From contig CM061105.1 of assembly GCA_030770545.1 (NCBI GenBank), positions 17,290,001 through 17,354,000 of the forward strand: DNA of 64,000 nucleotides, read 5' to 3'. The stretch comes from Macropodus opercularis (Eukaryota; Chordata; Actinopteri; Anabantiformes; Osphronemidae). Of the stretch, positions 47,906 to 59,600 are shown piece after piece. The notes under the pieces were generated by a model. That model had not been told where the DNA came from. It made no database searches and was given only the letters and a program-made list of their open reading frames with translations. The translations under genes were made by a program, and so were the position numbers. Position 1 is the stretch's first letter. Each line of letters opens with the position of its first letter.

Positions 47906-48316
47906 AATAAATTGTACATTGTTCCTGTGTGACATCACATTTGGTGTGGATGTAACTCAGACTCAGGTGGAAAGTTAAACCTGGGAATTAACTGGACTTT
48001 AACAGACACGTTTTTAAGAACAAAGACAGGTGTGTTGAGGAACAACACGAGCATCAACAGACAGTAAGACTCACTGCCGTGTAAGTGTAAATCCTGTTTT
48101 ATAACGTACAACCACACACTAAGCTGCTCTGTGTTTGAAAGAAAAGATCTACACCAGGAAGAGAACAAACACTAATATTAGAGCAAAGACAATCTGACGT
48201 CTGTAAGAATCAGATGTGGAGATGGAATAATGACGCACGAGCAGCCAGGCGGCGGCAGGAGGCGCTGTCTCCTCCTCAAACCCTTAAACGGCAACGAAGA
48301 AGCGGCCTCAGCAAAC

Positions 48317-48370
48317 ATGGCGCTGCGCACTGATAACGGAACGCAAACATTGAACTTGAGTTGCGTTTAA
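48317..48370 (+). other. Short uORF or YY1-type initiator upstream of afg3l2
   Basis: An ATG in AAACATGGCGCTG opens a 17-codon frame ending in TAA 38 nt before the afg3l2 start. If transcription begins upstream of it, it is a uORF that could lower translation. If transcription begins at the motif, it is a YY1-type start element. The sequence alone cannot decide. Confidence 0.35.
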
Positions 48371-48408
48371 AGGCCGTTTCCCACGTTTCAGCGTGTTATT
48401 GGGTGAGG

Positions 48409-51400
48409 ATGGCCCACCGCTACCTGCAGCTGTCAGCCGGGCTCAGGACCGCGTCCCGCCTGCTGCTGCCCTCCAACGCGCCGGCCAGGCTGGTAGGTGG
48501 GAGACATGCTAACATGCTAACGTGCTAACCGGGATCGCGAGGCCTGCGGGGTGCACGTCAGGCCGGTGTCACCTGCAGGTGTGAGTGCCATGTGACGTCA
48601 GCTAGAGTCACCTGTGTGACGGCTCCGCCGCGGGGTTAGCTCTGTCATTGACCAGTGACCTCTGTGAGTAGGGGCACTGCTAGAAGCCACCGAGCTGCTG
48701 TAAAGTACTGCGGATTTCCGTAAAGCTCCGACCAGAACCAGCTAACGGTACCTGGTCTCGCATCGCGGTGACGTATGATCCGGTCAGGAATCTCTGCAAA
48801 CGTCTTGTAATCAGCTACTCGTTAATTCGCCCAGGACGCTGTGTTGTGTGTCCCTCAGGTAACCAGGTGTTCATCAGCCGTGGTGGGTCCGAGTGGGCGG
48901 AGCCTGCTGAGTCAGCTGCTAGGAGGCTACAGGAGGCTCAGCTCCACACCACCAAAAGGTACCAACCGGTCTTTGGACTCAGACCCGGTTTTAGGCTAAA
49001 ATACAAGGTTGACCATTCTCACTGAGCTTTTCCTTCTCTTTAGGGTTTGATAAATATTTCCCACAAGCTCAGAAGACGCCAAAGAACAATGAAGCTGAAG
49101 CTAAAGGTAGAACCCTGTCGCCCTGGCTCCATTGTGACAGAGCCAGGTCTTTAGGAATAAGTGTTTCTGTAAACTGGCTCAGCTTGGCCTCTGAACCAGG
49201 TGTTGGCTGTGGTGTCTGAATGACTGATGGCGTGTGGTATTTGTTTTCTCCGTTTTATTTTAGTGTCGTAATACGCACGTGGTGTTTGTTCCTACTTGTT
49301 CACTATCGGTGTCTAATGTTTTTACTATTACCTTTACTTCAGAACAGAAACCTACTAACGCTCAGAGAGATGGAGGGAGTGGAGGAGGAGGAGCAGGGGG
49401 AGGAGGAGGGAAGAAGGGAGGCCGTAAGGAGGACTCTCACTGGTACAGCCGTCTGCAGAAGGTTAGTGTGGTGGGAAGAGTCTGAGTCTGATGTTGGTCT
49501 CTGTGGTTCTGATCTCTGCCGGTTTGTGTTTCAGGGGGACGTTCCCTGGGATGATAAAGAGTTTCGGATGTACGTCCTGAGCGGGCTGGCGTTCTGGGCC
49601 ACCGTCACTTATTATTTTTTCTTTAGGGACGGAGGACGAGAGGTCACCTGGAAGGACTTTGTCAACAACTACTTGTCAAAAGGCGTGGTGAGGTCCACAC
49701 CATGTGCCATCAAGACATGTTTTCTCTAAACTGTATGTTTTTACCATCATTCAAAATCCACTGTTTAGACGTCCTCATTGTATGACTGTAGGACACCCAG
49801 TATGGTACCAGCGCACTTCCTCCCTTTGGCTTAGTCCTTTCCCAAAACGATCTGTTGAGAATTCTTACAGCTTGTCGACGTAGACTAGGGTCTGTCATCA
49901 TCCAGCCCCATTTTGAACTAGGTCCAGACACCGGCCAAGACAAACTAAACCTGGGATAGAATGGGCACAGCACAGCTACTGTGCTCTGGGAGAAACGTGA
50001 ATGGCTGCTGCAGCACACGACAAACCCGTCACAGTTCTGTGGTCAAACCAGCTGTCGCTCTAGTCACAGTGTTGCTTGACTCAGAGGAGCTGTTGGACTT
50101 CATTGTTACGTTAAGCGCGGTAGCTGTGCTGTGTGACCACCGTGAAAACCGCTGGCTCTGCCAGAGGGCCCGAAGCCAGGGAGCAGATCACCTTATCGAA
50201 ACATACGGGTCCAATATTCTTCTCTATTAGCATAATGGGGGCTTTTTAGTAACTGAAAACAAGGAGATAATTAAAAAACCAAAATGTGAAGCTATGTGTT
50301 TTACTTGTTTATCCAGTAGAGAAACCTGTTCTTTCATTCATGTTGTTTGTTGTCTCACCAGGTTGACCGGTTAGAAGTCATCAACAAACGCTATGTCAAA
50401 GTGGTTTTTTCTCCAGGGAAGACGCCGGTGGACGGGGTGAGACACGCTGTTCAATAAAATGTCAAGTCATTGACGTTTGTTGAGATTTGGTGTCGTATAA
50501 ACTAACCTGAACTGAATTGATCTCAGTAATTTACCAGAAAATTAGGTTTGTTTTGAAAGGCTGAAGCAGGAGTCTGTCTTTTTGTATGTTGTAGCAGTAC
50601 GTGTGGTTCAACATCGGCAGTGTGGATACGTTCGAGAGGAACCTGGAGACAGCTCAGTACGAGCTCGGCATCGAGGGAGAGAACAGGCTGCCCGTTGTTT
50701 ATTCCACCGAGAGTGACGGGTGAGGTTCTGGCCGACACACCCGCCGCTCTGAACGAGCTCTGCTTTCTAACTGGCTGTTTACACGTCTTTGCAGGACCTT
50801 TCTACTGAGCATGCTCCCCACAGTACTCATCATCAGTTTCCTGCTGTTCATGCTTCGGCGAGGCCCGGCGGGGGCAGGCCGTCCGGGCAGAGGGATGGGG
50901 GGGCTGTTCAGTGTCAGTGAGACAACAGCGAAGATCCTGAAGGACGAGATCGATGTGAAGTTCAAAGATGTAGCCGGCTGCGAGGAGGCCAAACTAGAGA
51001 TCATGGAATTTGTCAACTTTTTGAAGAACCCTAAACAGTACCAGGACCTGGGAGCCAAAATCCCAAAGGTTAGGTGTGTGTGCATGTGGTAAAAAGAGGG
51101 TCGTAGATCTGGTGGTGGAGTTTAGGGTTTTAGATGTGCCCTGGACGTTCAGAATGAAAGGCCCTGCAGGTGCTGGCATGTGAAGGCCTGTGAGGCGATG
51201 GCCTGGATCTTTCCTTTAATCCCGTGTCTTCATGTAGGAGGCATGTTATAGTAATGTCGGTGTGTTCTGTTTGCAGGGAGCCATTCTGACCGGACCTCCA
51301 GGAACAGGAAAGACTCTCCTGGCTAAAGCGACGGCAGGCGAGGCCAACGTCCCGTTCATCACAGTTAATGGATCTGAGTTCTTGGAGATGTTTGTTGGTG

Positions 51401-54400
51401 TCGGCCCTGCCAGAGTGAGGACGGTTTACTACACCAGGGTGGTTTCTCATGATACTGTTGTGTTTTGTTTGACAGAACAATCCGTGTTGGTCTATTCACT
51501 GCTTATATGAACGAAACAAAAATGCAGTCCTGACGATGTTCGATAGAACTTGTCTGGACGTTGCGGTTGTTAATTCCAACATGCAGCCTTCAAACGGACA
51601 TTACCGTTCACATGGTGTAATTAGTGCCATCATCAAAAAACTCATCAAACAGAGGAGCTGCCTGGAGCCGCTGGCTGTCCTGTCCGTGCAGGAGAACGCA
51701 CTCACATGTGCAGCTCGCATGCTCCAAGTGTCCTAGTGGCTGTTTATGACTCGCTGGGCCTTTGACTAAAGTCTTTATTTCCTTTCTCTCCCTTGATTCA
51801 GTTGTAATGATCCACCTTCACCGTGTCCAATATGACGTAACACCCTGTTGTCATGCAGGTGAGGGATCTGTTCGTCATGGCAAGGAAGAACGCTCCCTGC
51901 ATCCTCTTCATTGACGAGATTGATGCCGTTGGACGAAAGCGAGGACGTGGAAACTTCGGGGGACAGAGCGAGCAGGAGAACACGCTGAACCAGCTGCTGG
52001 TGGAGATGGACGGTGGGTGATGGGAGAACGCCTTGGTTGGAGGACAAGTCTCTGGGTGTAATTTGATCCTCTCTGATGTTTGAATCCCTACTGCTGGAAA
52101 TGATCCTCTACAACCACCTTGACCTGTCACTGATCTGAAGAGTCTGGTCCCCCTGTGTTTTACTGCTCTTTGTTCATATATGCACTCGCATCCTGTCTCT
52201 GTCACAACTGGTTCTGAGCTAGATCTCCCACCATGTCTGCTTCATGTAGACAGGACCTTTGGTCATGGCAAATCATTATAAGGACGTCTCCAGTGTCTGA
52301 GACCTGGGCGCAGCACTGGTGTGGTGGACGGTGGTTGGCCAGAGCCAGAAGGACTCATTCATTGATTCCTTTATGGCGTCACAACGGGGGGAAAATCCTG
52401 GAACGACCGTCCTGAGACTGGAGTCTAAACAACATGCACTTCTAAACTCCTGCATATAACCACCCTGGATAATATAATGGGGACTTTAACGCTCATCTGC
52501 TGTCTCGTCTTTAGGCTTCAACACCGCGACCAATGTCGTGGTTCTAGCAGGAACCAACCGACCGGACATTTTGGATCCAGCCCTGATGAGACCAGGGCGA
52601 TTCGACAGACAGATTTACATTGGTGAGAAATTCAGAACAAAGAGAAGCATCAATACATTTAACACGATTGAAATATTTTACCATTTGCAGAAAAAGAAAG
52701 CAACAATAGATATAAATTTTAATCAGAAGGACCAAGTAATCATTTTGGTTATGTAATTAATGATTATTTAAAGAATCTACATGAATTATATGCATATAAT
52801 ATTTGTATATATTATATGTTTTGTCTGCTGAAGAGAAAACTGATCTAAAATAAATCCTTATAGTCCTGTGGGTCTGAGCCTAGAAGCTCGGATGACAACA
52901 CGTTGGTGTAGAACTACTTTTTGTTCACAAGGACGCGTTATTCTGGTGTGGTTTTTGCAGTTTGACAGGTTGTGGACAACAGGTCCCAAAGCAAACCAAT
53001 CGGATCTACCGAAGCCCTGTTGTAACACGAGCTCCAGGTTTGATTCTGGAGCTTTGGTGTATGTTTTTCATTATGCTTGCAGAAATGTTGTCCCTAATAT
53101 CTGTCTTCTGGCGTCTCAGGTCCTCCTGACATTAAAGGGCGAGCGTCCATCTTCAAAGTTCACCTCCGTCCTCTGAAGCTTGAGTCCGGCATGGACAAAG
53201 ACGCACTTGCCAGGAAGATGGCTGCCCTAACACCTGGGTTCTCAGGTAAACCGTTTTTTATTTCTCCTTCGCCAACCCAGAGACACCTTCTGATGGTTTT
53301 TCTGTCTCCCTGTTAGGTGCCGACATCGCCAACGTCTGTAACGAGGCTGCTCTGATTGCTGCGCGCCACCTTTCAGACGCCATTAATCAGAAACACTTTG
53401 AACAGGCCATCGAGAGGGTCATTGGAGGTGAATCCGAGTTTGGCGTGGGGCCAGTGTCACACTGTGGTTGTCATGAATGGATTCAGCTGCAGAGTCACAA
53501 CTGGTGTAAACCTTTGTAAATGTACCCATGTCCTTGTTTAAGGTCTGGAGAAGAAGACTCAGGTCCTGCAGCCAGAGGAGAAGAAGACGGTGGCGTATCA
53601 TGAAGCTGGTCACGCTGTTGCCGGATGGTTCCTGGAGCACGCAGACCCGCTGCTGAAGGTGAAGGAGGGACCGAGTGACTGTTTTGACGTAGCTCTGCCC
53701 AAACCATTACCTTAGTAGTCAGATTGTTAGGAAGGTCATACCTGAAATCGTTGTTACCTGTTCAGGTGTCCATCATCCCCAGAGGAAAGGGTCTGGGTTA
53801 CGCTCAGTACCTGCCCAAAGAGCAGTACCTGTACACCAAAGAGCAGCTACTGGACCGCATGTGTATGACTCTAGGAGGACGAGTGTCGGAGGAGATCTTC
53901 TTCGGACGGATCACTACTGGAGCCCAGGACGACCTCCGGAAAGTCACCCAAAGTGCCTATGCACAGGTCAGATTCTCTGTTCCCCCATTGCCTTCAAACC
54001 TGTTATTGGTTTAAAATCCAGTGCTTTATATTGACCCTCTATCTGCAGCCAAGAACTGGCTCTTCATTAGGATACCAGGTCCAGAGTAACACCAGCTCTT
54101 TGCAGGTCCATACGCTTCAGAACGTTTGTTTAGCCACAGATGCCACGAACCAGTAGTTGCACCTCGATTGGTATCCGTTTCTCCACGGGATCTCTGAGTG
54201 TTGTTTCTGTTTGTGTTGTTGTCTGTCAGACCTTCTGCTTTTTCTGTTTTGCTGCAGATTGTTCAGTTTGGGATGAATGCCAAGGTGGGTCAGGTGTCGT
54301 TCGACCTGCCTCGGCAGGGTGAAATGGTTCTGGAGAAACCGTACAGTGAAGCCACGGCTCGCCTCATCGACAGTGAGGTCCGAACTCTCATCAGCGAGGC

Positions 54401-55047
54401 TTACCAGAGAACCCAGCAGCTGCTGAAAGAGAAGAAGCCAGAGGTTGAAAAGGTACCAGAGGTCTAGATCTCCTTAAAGAGGTTCTACACTGTTCTCTGC
54501 AGATTCTTTCTTCAGACTTTGGAAAGCAGGACCAGCATTCAGTTCAATGGCAGAGCTGCTAAGCAGCTTAAATGGACACCTCAGGGCAACTTGAGGTTCT
54601 GTATCTAGCACAAAGCCAAATGGCCAACGGAGCCGGGAACTGGACCGTGGATCCTATGATGGGGCGACTGCTCTACCTCTTGAGCCACTGCCAATTTTTT
54701 CACAACATGTCACACATTTACTCCACATTAAGCTTCTATGTCATTCTCAGTAATTGCATGTACTTCATGCACATTTTGACCCTGTTCTTTTTACACCTGT
54801 GGTGCTCCAGGTGGCGCTGCGACTGCTGGAGAAGGAGGTTCTGGATAAGAACGACATGGTGGAGCTTTTAGGGAAACGTCCTTTTGCAGAGAAGTCGACA
54901 TATGAAGAGTTTGTAGAGGGAACTGGAGGGGAGGACGAGGACACTACGCTGCCGGAGGGTCTGAAGGACTGGAACCAGGAGAGGAAGGACAAGGAGACCC
55001 AGGATGAGCAGGTGGCTCGCCAAATCTCTGGTGGAATACCCTTCTAG
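48409..55047 (+). CDS. afg3l2: Mitochondrial m-AAA protease subunit AFG3L2
   Basis: It is an ATP-dependent zinc protease of the inner mitochondrial membrane, active as a hexamer. Seventeen exons give 792 aa (human AFG3L2 797): 48409-48492, 48859-48958, 49044-49106, 49343-49461, 49535-49687, 50362-50436, 50595-50719, 50795-51068, 51277-51414, 51859-52012, 52515-52622, 53120-53245, 53317-53427, 53543-53658, 53766-53966, 54258-54452, 54811-55047. The leader is Arg/Leu-rich. A Gly-rich stretch precedes membrane segment 1 (about 134-152); segment 2 is about 242-260. Walker A GPPGTGKT is at 337-344, Walker B ILFIDE at 392-397, RPGRFDR at 454-460 and the zinc site HEAGH at 563-567. All catalytic residues are intact. 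GKTPVDGQYVWFN matches AFG3L2; mouse AFG3L1, as I recall it, differs there. Exon 7 begins at a tandem TAGCAG acceptor, with the first AG chosen by homology. Confidence 0.94.
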
Positions 55048-56640
55048 AAACTGATGGTTGTCCAGTTCTACCACCACCGCAGATATGGACCCATCCCTCC
55101 CGTGTGTCTAAACAGGCTTTGAGATCTGCAGTCGCAAATGTAGACCAAGCTGCTAGAAGGTCTAGAACTTCCATCAAGAGCTCTACACTCTCACAATTGT
55201 TTCCACACTGATCCTTTAACCTATAAAGGTTCTTCTGGGTATTTGGTTTCTACCACCAAGTTAAACTATGACCCCCGTTGTTCAATGTTTTCAGTTTCCA
55301 TTGTTCTGCAGTGACCTCATTCATTTAGTCTGTGAGGTCTAGAACCATCTCAATTCCAGAATGCTCTGTCGGTCTGGGTTCTATCATCAGCCTCACTAAT
55401 TGTTGCCCGATATATTTGTGTTAACTTCTCGTCATGTTTCTCAGGGTTCTAGGTCATTAGTTCTAGACAAGTCAGTATCTTGTCAGCATACTATAGAATC
55501 AGTTATACCTGAAGTAAGACAGAAATGTTCTTTGCAGATAACTGTACAACTTCTCAGTGTTTTAGTCGCTTGTTGTAGAACCATCTCAAAACTCTTGTTG
55601 CTTTAACATTTGTTCCAGATGATGCATTTTCCATCTGAGAAATTAAAGCATTTGCTCAAACAAGGGACTCAAGGTCTAGAAATGATCTAGATCATACAAC
55701 AGATGGGAAGTGTGGCAGGATTGTGATGCAGAGTTGTGAGACGTTGTTGTTGTTGTTCCTCTGCAAGGTTTTTAACAGGGTTCAATGTGATTCACATCAT
55801 ACACAAACCTCTGTTCTGTCCTGGGAGAGGTGTTCAGCGTACACTGCTCCGTACACATAGATGTCCTGCCACGGGTTCTAGAGCTCCTGACTGCTACAGA
55901 TCGTTGCATCTATTCGTCAATAGAACCACCTGCTGATGGATGAGATTCTGTTTTAACAAAATGTAGAAAACACACATTTGAACACTGACTGTGTGTCGGC
56001 TTTTCTTACTCTTCCTGAAATGAATGTTGGGGCGAATTCTGTGGTTTCAGAGAACTTGTTTTTATCATCAGACGATGAGGTTGGTTCTCTGAGCGAAACG
56101 CAGACCTGCAGCCAGTGATGGTCAGGAAATGATTGGTCACGTTAAGAAATGTCGTCATAACATCAACCATCAGTCAAGGAGCGAGTAAAAACCGCAAAAC
56201 ATATGTTCACTAAATGCTTGTTAGTGTAACATCCAGACACTGACCAGTCGATCTGAGTAAACCGGGGCTGAGGCGTTTTGCTGTTCTAGTGTTGGGTTCC
56301 AGAACCGGGTCCTCGGGGGCAGGACTGACCGAACCGCTGCTGGTCTGCGGTTTCATGTTTGCATTTATAAGCGGCTCGCTTTGATGAGAAGGAGGCCGAA
56401 AAGTCTCCTTAAGCAGCTCCTGCTGTGAAACCTCTCAAAAGTCAGAAGTCTTTTATTTGGAGAACCTGTGTCACACAAAGTCTTTTATTTTGAGAACCTC
56501 GTCTCAGAGGAAGTGGCGTATGGCGGCTCGCCGCTGGTCTCGCAGCTGAATCGAGCTGAGACGTCAGACAGTAAAACATTAAAATCCGAATTCAGCCCGA
56601 GTGAAAGAAGGAAACGGTGCCAGAGCCGCAGCGGCGCTGG
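55048..56640. other. afg3l2 3' flank and puf60 promoter side
   Basis: The left part is the afg3l2 3' UTR, with ATTAAA at 55642-55647 as a possible poly(A) signal. The right part, next to 56641, should hold the puf60 promoter and is moderately GC-rich after 56.5 kb. A near-duplicate phrase ('agtcttttatttggagaacct' and 'agtcttttattttgagaacct', about 56447-56500) is a local tandem duplication. No other gene is visible. Confidence 0.45.
55642..55647 (+). terminator. Candidate afg3l2 poly(A) signal
   Basis: ATTAAA, the commonest variant signal, lies about 600 bp after the afg3l2 stop codon. No consensus AATAAA is obvious before it. Confidence 0.35.
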
Positions 56641-59600
56641 ATGGCGGCGGCGGTTTCTGCGGTAGGAACCATCACGTTTGCCTGCTCTAAGGGAGAGATG
56701 CTAAGCTAATGCTAACAGGAGGACTGTGTGCTCACAACTTAAACCGCATGACTTGAGAACAAAAACACACATGGAGGAATCAGTGAGGCAGGTTACTCGC
56801 CAGATTACTAGTTAACGTTGACCGTGATCAGATTAATATCAGAATTGATTCGGAGTAGATGAGCTAAGCTACTGTAACAGCAAAGAAGTTCTGGAGTGTT
56901 CTGTTTGTTGGCGCTAAGCTAACGGAGTAACCATCCGCCTACGTTTCCTACGGGTAAAGCACCTGAACAGGTGACTTACAGTCGTATTAATCCTGATTTA
57001 TAAAGCCACAGGCTGGAGCTACAGGCTGTGTTCACGGTGAACCACACTCTGCTCATCGCAGTTGTTCAGGGACTTTTAAAACACTGCTGTTCGCAGGTCA
57101 TGTCCACAGCAACAGTTCATCTTCCAGACCTTCTGCATCTGTCAGATGACTGTGCACATAACACATACAATTAATGATTTGGCTTCACCGAACGCTGCTG
57201 TAGAAGCTCAGGCCGCTATGAGGGTTAATGTCCAGATGTGTGAGGGCAGAGGTTCTGCAGCTGGTTGGTTTCTGAGGTGACATCACAGTTTGTGCCTGTG
57301 GCATCAGGAGAGAGGAGTCGTTGTGATGAGAGGCTCCTCCAGGGGCCCCTGACCTCTGGGGCCTTGTTAGGCTGTTGAGTGACCAGGGTGCGTTTGATTT
57401 CCTCACCTACTGCTGGTGGTGACAGGGAGGGCCGTCTCTCATCATGGAGAATGGACAGAGCACCACCACTAAGCTGGGTCTGCCGCCGCTCACTCCCAAC
57501 CAGCAGGAGGCCCTGCAGAAGGTAAAGCGCACGCCGGCTGTTTAGGAACGTGCCTCAAACTGTGTGTAAAGTAAATCTCGTCATGTTGAAGTGAAATTGA
57601 AGTACTGTAGCTGCTGAGAACATGAAGAAAGCTTTCAGTGAAACCTTTACTGTGAAAGTACAAGTAGTTTTACTGAGGCGTATTGTATTTTTTATCCTCC
57701 AGCAAATGAACTGGGAGCAATTTAGAGAACGCTGCCAGTTTGTTCTGCTCATGTTGTGGCGACTGGCTAGCGGGACATCGCTGTCAATGTGAAGCAAACT
57801 GAGAACTTGTGTTTGCTTTGGTTTAAAGGAATTACTTCAAGTCAGTGAAATGGGAACCGGAGGTGGTTCTCTTCTGTGACTGACTGTTTTCTGCCTGCAG
57901 GCAAAAAAGTATGCAATGGAGCAGAGCATCAAAAGTGTCTTGGTCAAACAGACTCTGGCTCAGCAGCAGCAGCTCACCAGCCTCCAGGTAACTAAATGAC
58001 CAGCATTTATTATTATTATTATTGTCTGAGTGGAAACATGTTCAACCTGCACCACAATTGTTATTGCTGAAACCTGACGGATGTTGTCTCTGTCTCAGAT
58101 GGCGTCTCTGACGATGGGTCTGGGAGACGCTCTGTCTCCTTTGCAGTCGGTACGTTGGAGTTTTTTGTCTGATCCGGAGTCAGATGGGTTTTGCACAAAA
58201 CCATTCAGGGAGTAAACCAGGATTAACCGTTTACCCTGCATGATCAGTTAAGCCCAATCTAGTTACCATGGAGATTTATTCTGTGTTGCCTTGTGGTTAA
58301 ACACTTGTCCTGGGTTCATTTAACCCAGACGTAGCTGGACAAAAGCAGATTGAAGGAAGATGAATTAAATTACTATGGAGATTTGTTCCATGAGCGTATC
58401 CTGGTCCAGAGCAGGTTAACGTCCAGGATAAGTTACTTCTAGTGACTCATCTTTTAGTTCAGCTGCCTGTTCTATTAGAAATTAATCTTTTCTATTATTC
58501 TGCATCAAATTGATTTTAAATTGTCTACGTTTGCCACGTCTTATTTATTTCAAGTATTTTCATGAATTCAAATGTTAATCACAGTTACCACCAGGCTTAG
58601 TTTTATGAAGATTGCTGTTCATATTATTGTGGTTTGGTGAGTAACAAATTTATTATTAGAATTTTTTATTATTAGATGTTTATTAGAAACAGCGGATGAA
58701 CTGAAAGTCAGTTTGAGCCAAGTCCATACCTTGGGTCCTCAATGGTCTGTCTGGCAGTTTGCCTTGATTTAATTATAGCAGCCTAATTATCTTTTTACAC
58801 ATATTCACGCATCATCACATTTTCAAGTACACATGCACGTGTCAGTGATGACTGGACGGTGTCTCCATCCGTCTTTGTCAGGCCCCCACACCACAGCGGG
58901 TCCTCGTCTGTGTTTTTCAGTTGGACTGTGGAATATCCGCGGGACTAACCTCTGTGTTGCAGGTAGCAGCTCAGCGTCAGAGAGCTCTGGCCATCATGTG
59001 CCGAGTCTATGTCGGCTCCATCTACTACGAGCTGGGGGAGGACACAATCAGACAAGCCTTTGCTCCATTTGGACCAATCAAAAGCATCGACATGTCCTGG
59101 GACTCTGTCACCATGAAACACAAGGTTCCACAGCTGCTGAAGACACTGTTAAAAAAATTAGACCCGTAAAGGTCATGAGCTGAATTAAACCCTAGTGTGT
59201 GTCTGCAGGGTTTTGCGTTTGTGGAATACGAGATGCCTGAGGCGGCTCAGCTTGCTCTGGAGCAGATGAACTCTGTCGTCTTAGGAGGCAGGAACATCAA
59301 GGTGCGTCCAGTTTAAACGGCCACTGACCAGCTCAAACAGTGATGAACAGGTTTCTGTTTTTCCCCTCCAATTGTCAGGTGGGGAGGCCCAGTAACATTG
59401 GCCAGGCTCAGCCAATCATCGACCAGCTGGCGGAGGAGGCCCGAGCCTTTAACAGGATCTATGTGGCCTCGGTCCATCCCGACCTCTCGGACGACGACAT
59501 TAAAAGCGTGTTCGAGGCCTTCGGGAAAATCAAGTCGTGCATGTTGGCCCGAGAGCCAACCACCGGCCGGCATAAAAGCTACGGCTTCATCGGTGAGCAC

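Larger units (their letters stand above)
46540..48408. promoter_or_regulatory. Divergent promoter region shared by fastk and afg3l2
   Basis: fastk reads left from 46539 and afg3l2 reads right from 48409. On the fastk side, a likely 5' UTR exon lies near 47.2-47.4 kb, where the minus strand has a YY1-like ATGATGGCG. On the afg3l2 side, AAACATGGCGCTG at 48313-48325 is a YY1-like motif. Between them lie two dispersed repeats (47586-47785, 47787-47905), so the shared region may really be two separate promoters. Confidence 0.5.

Noticed and set aside
52600..52870. AT-rich stretch in an afg3l2 intron as an origin or matrix attachment site
   Set aside because: It is low-complexity AT DNA without any recognisable specific motif.
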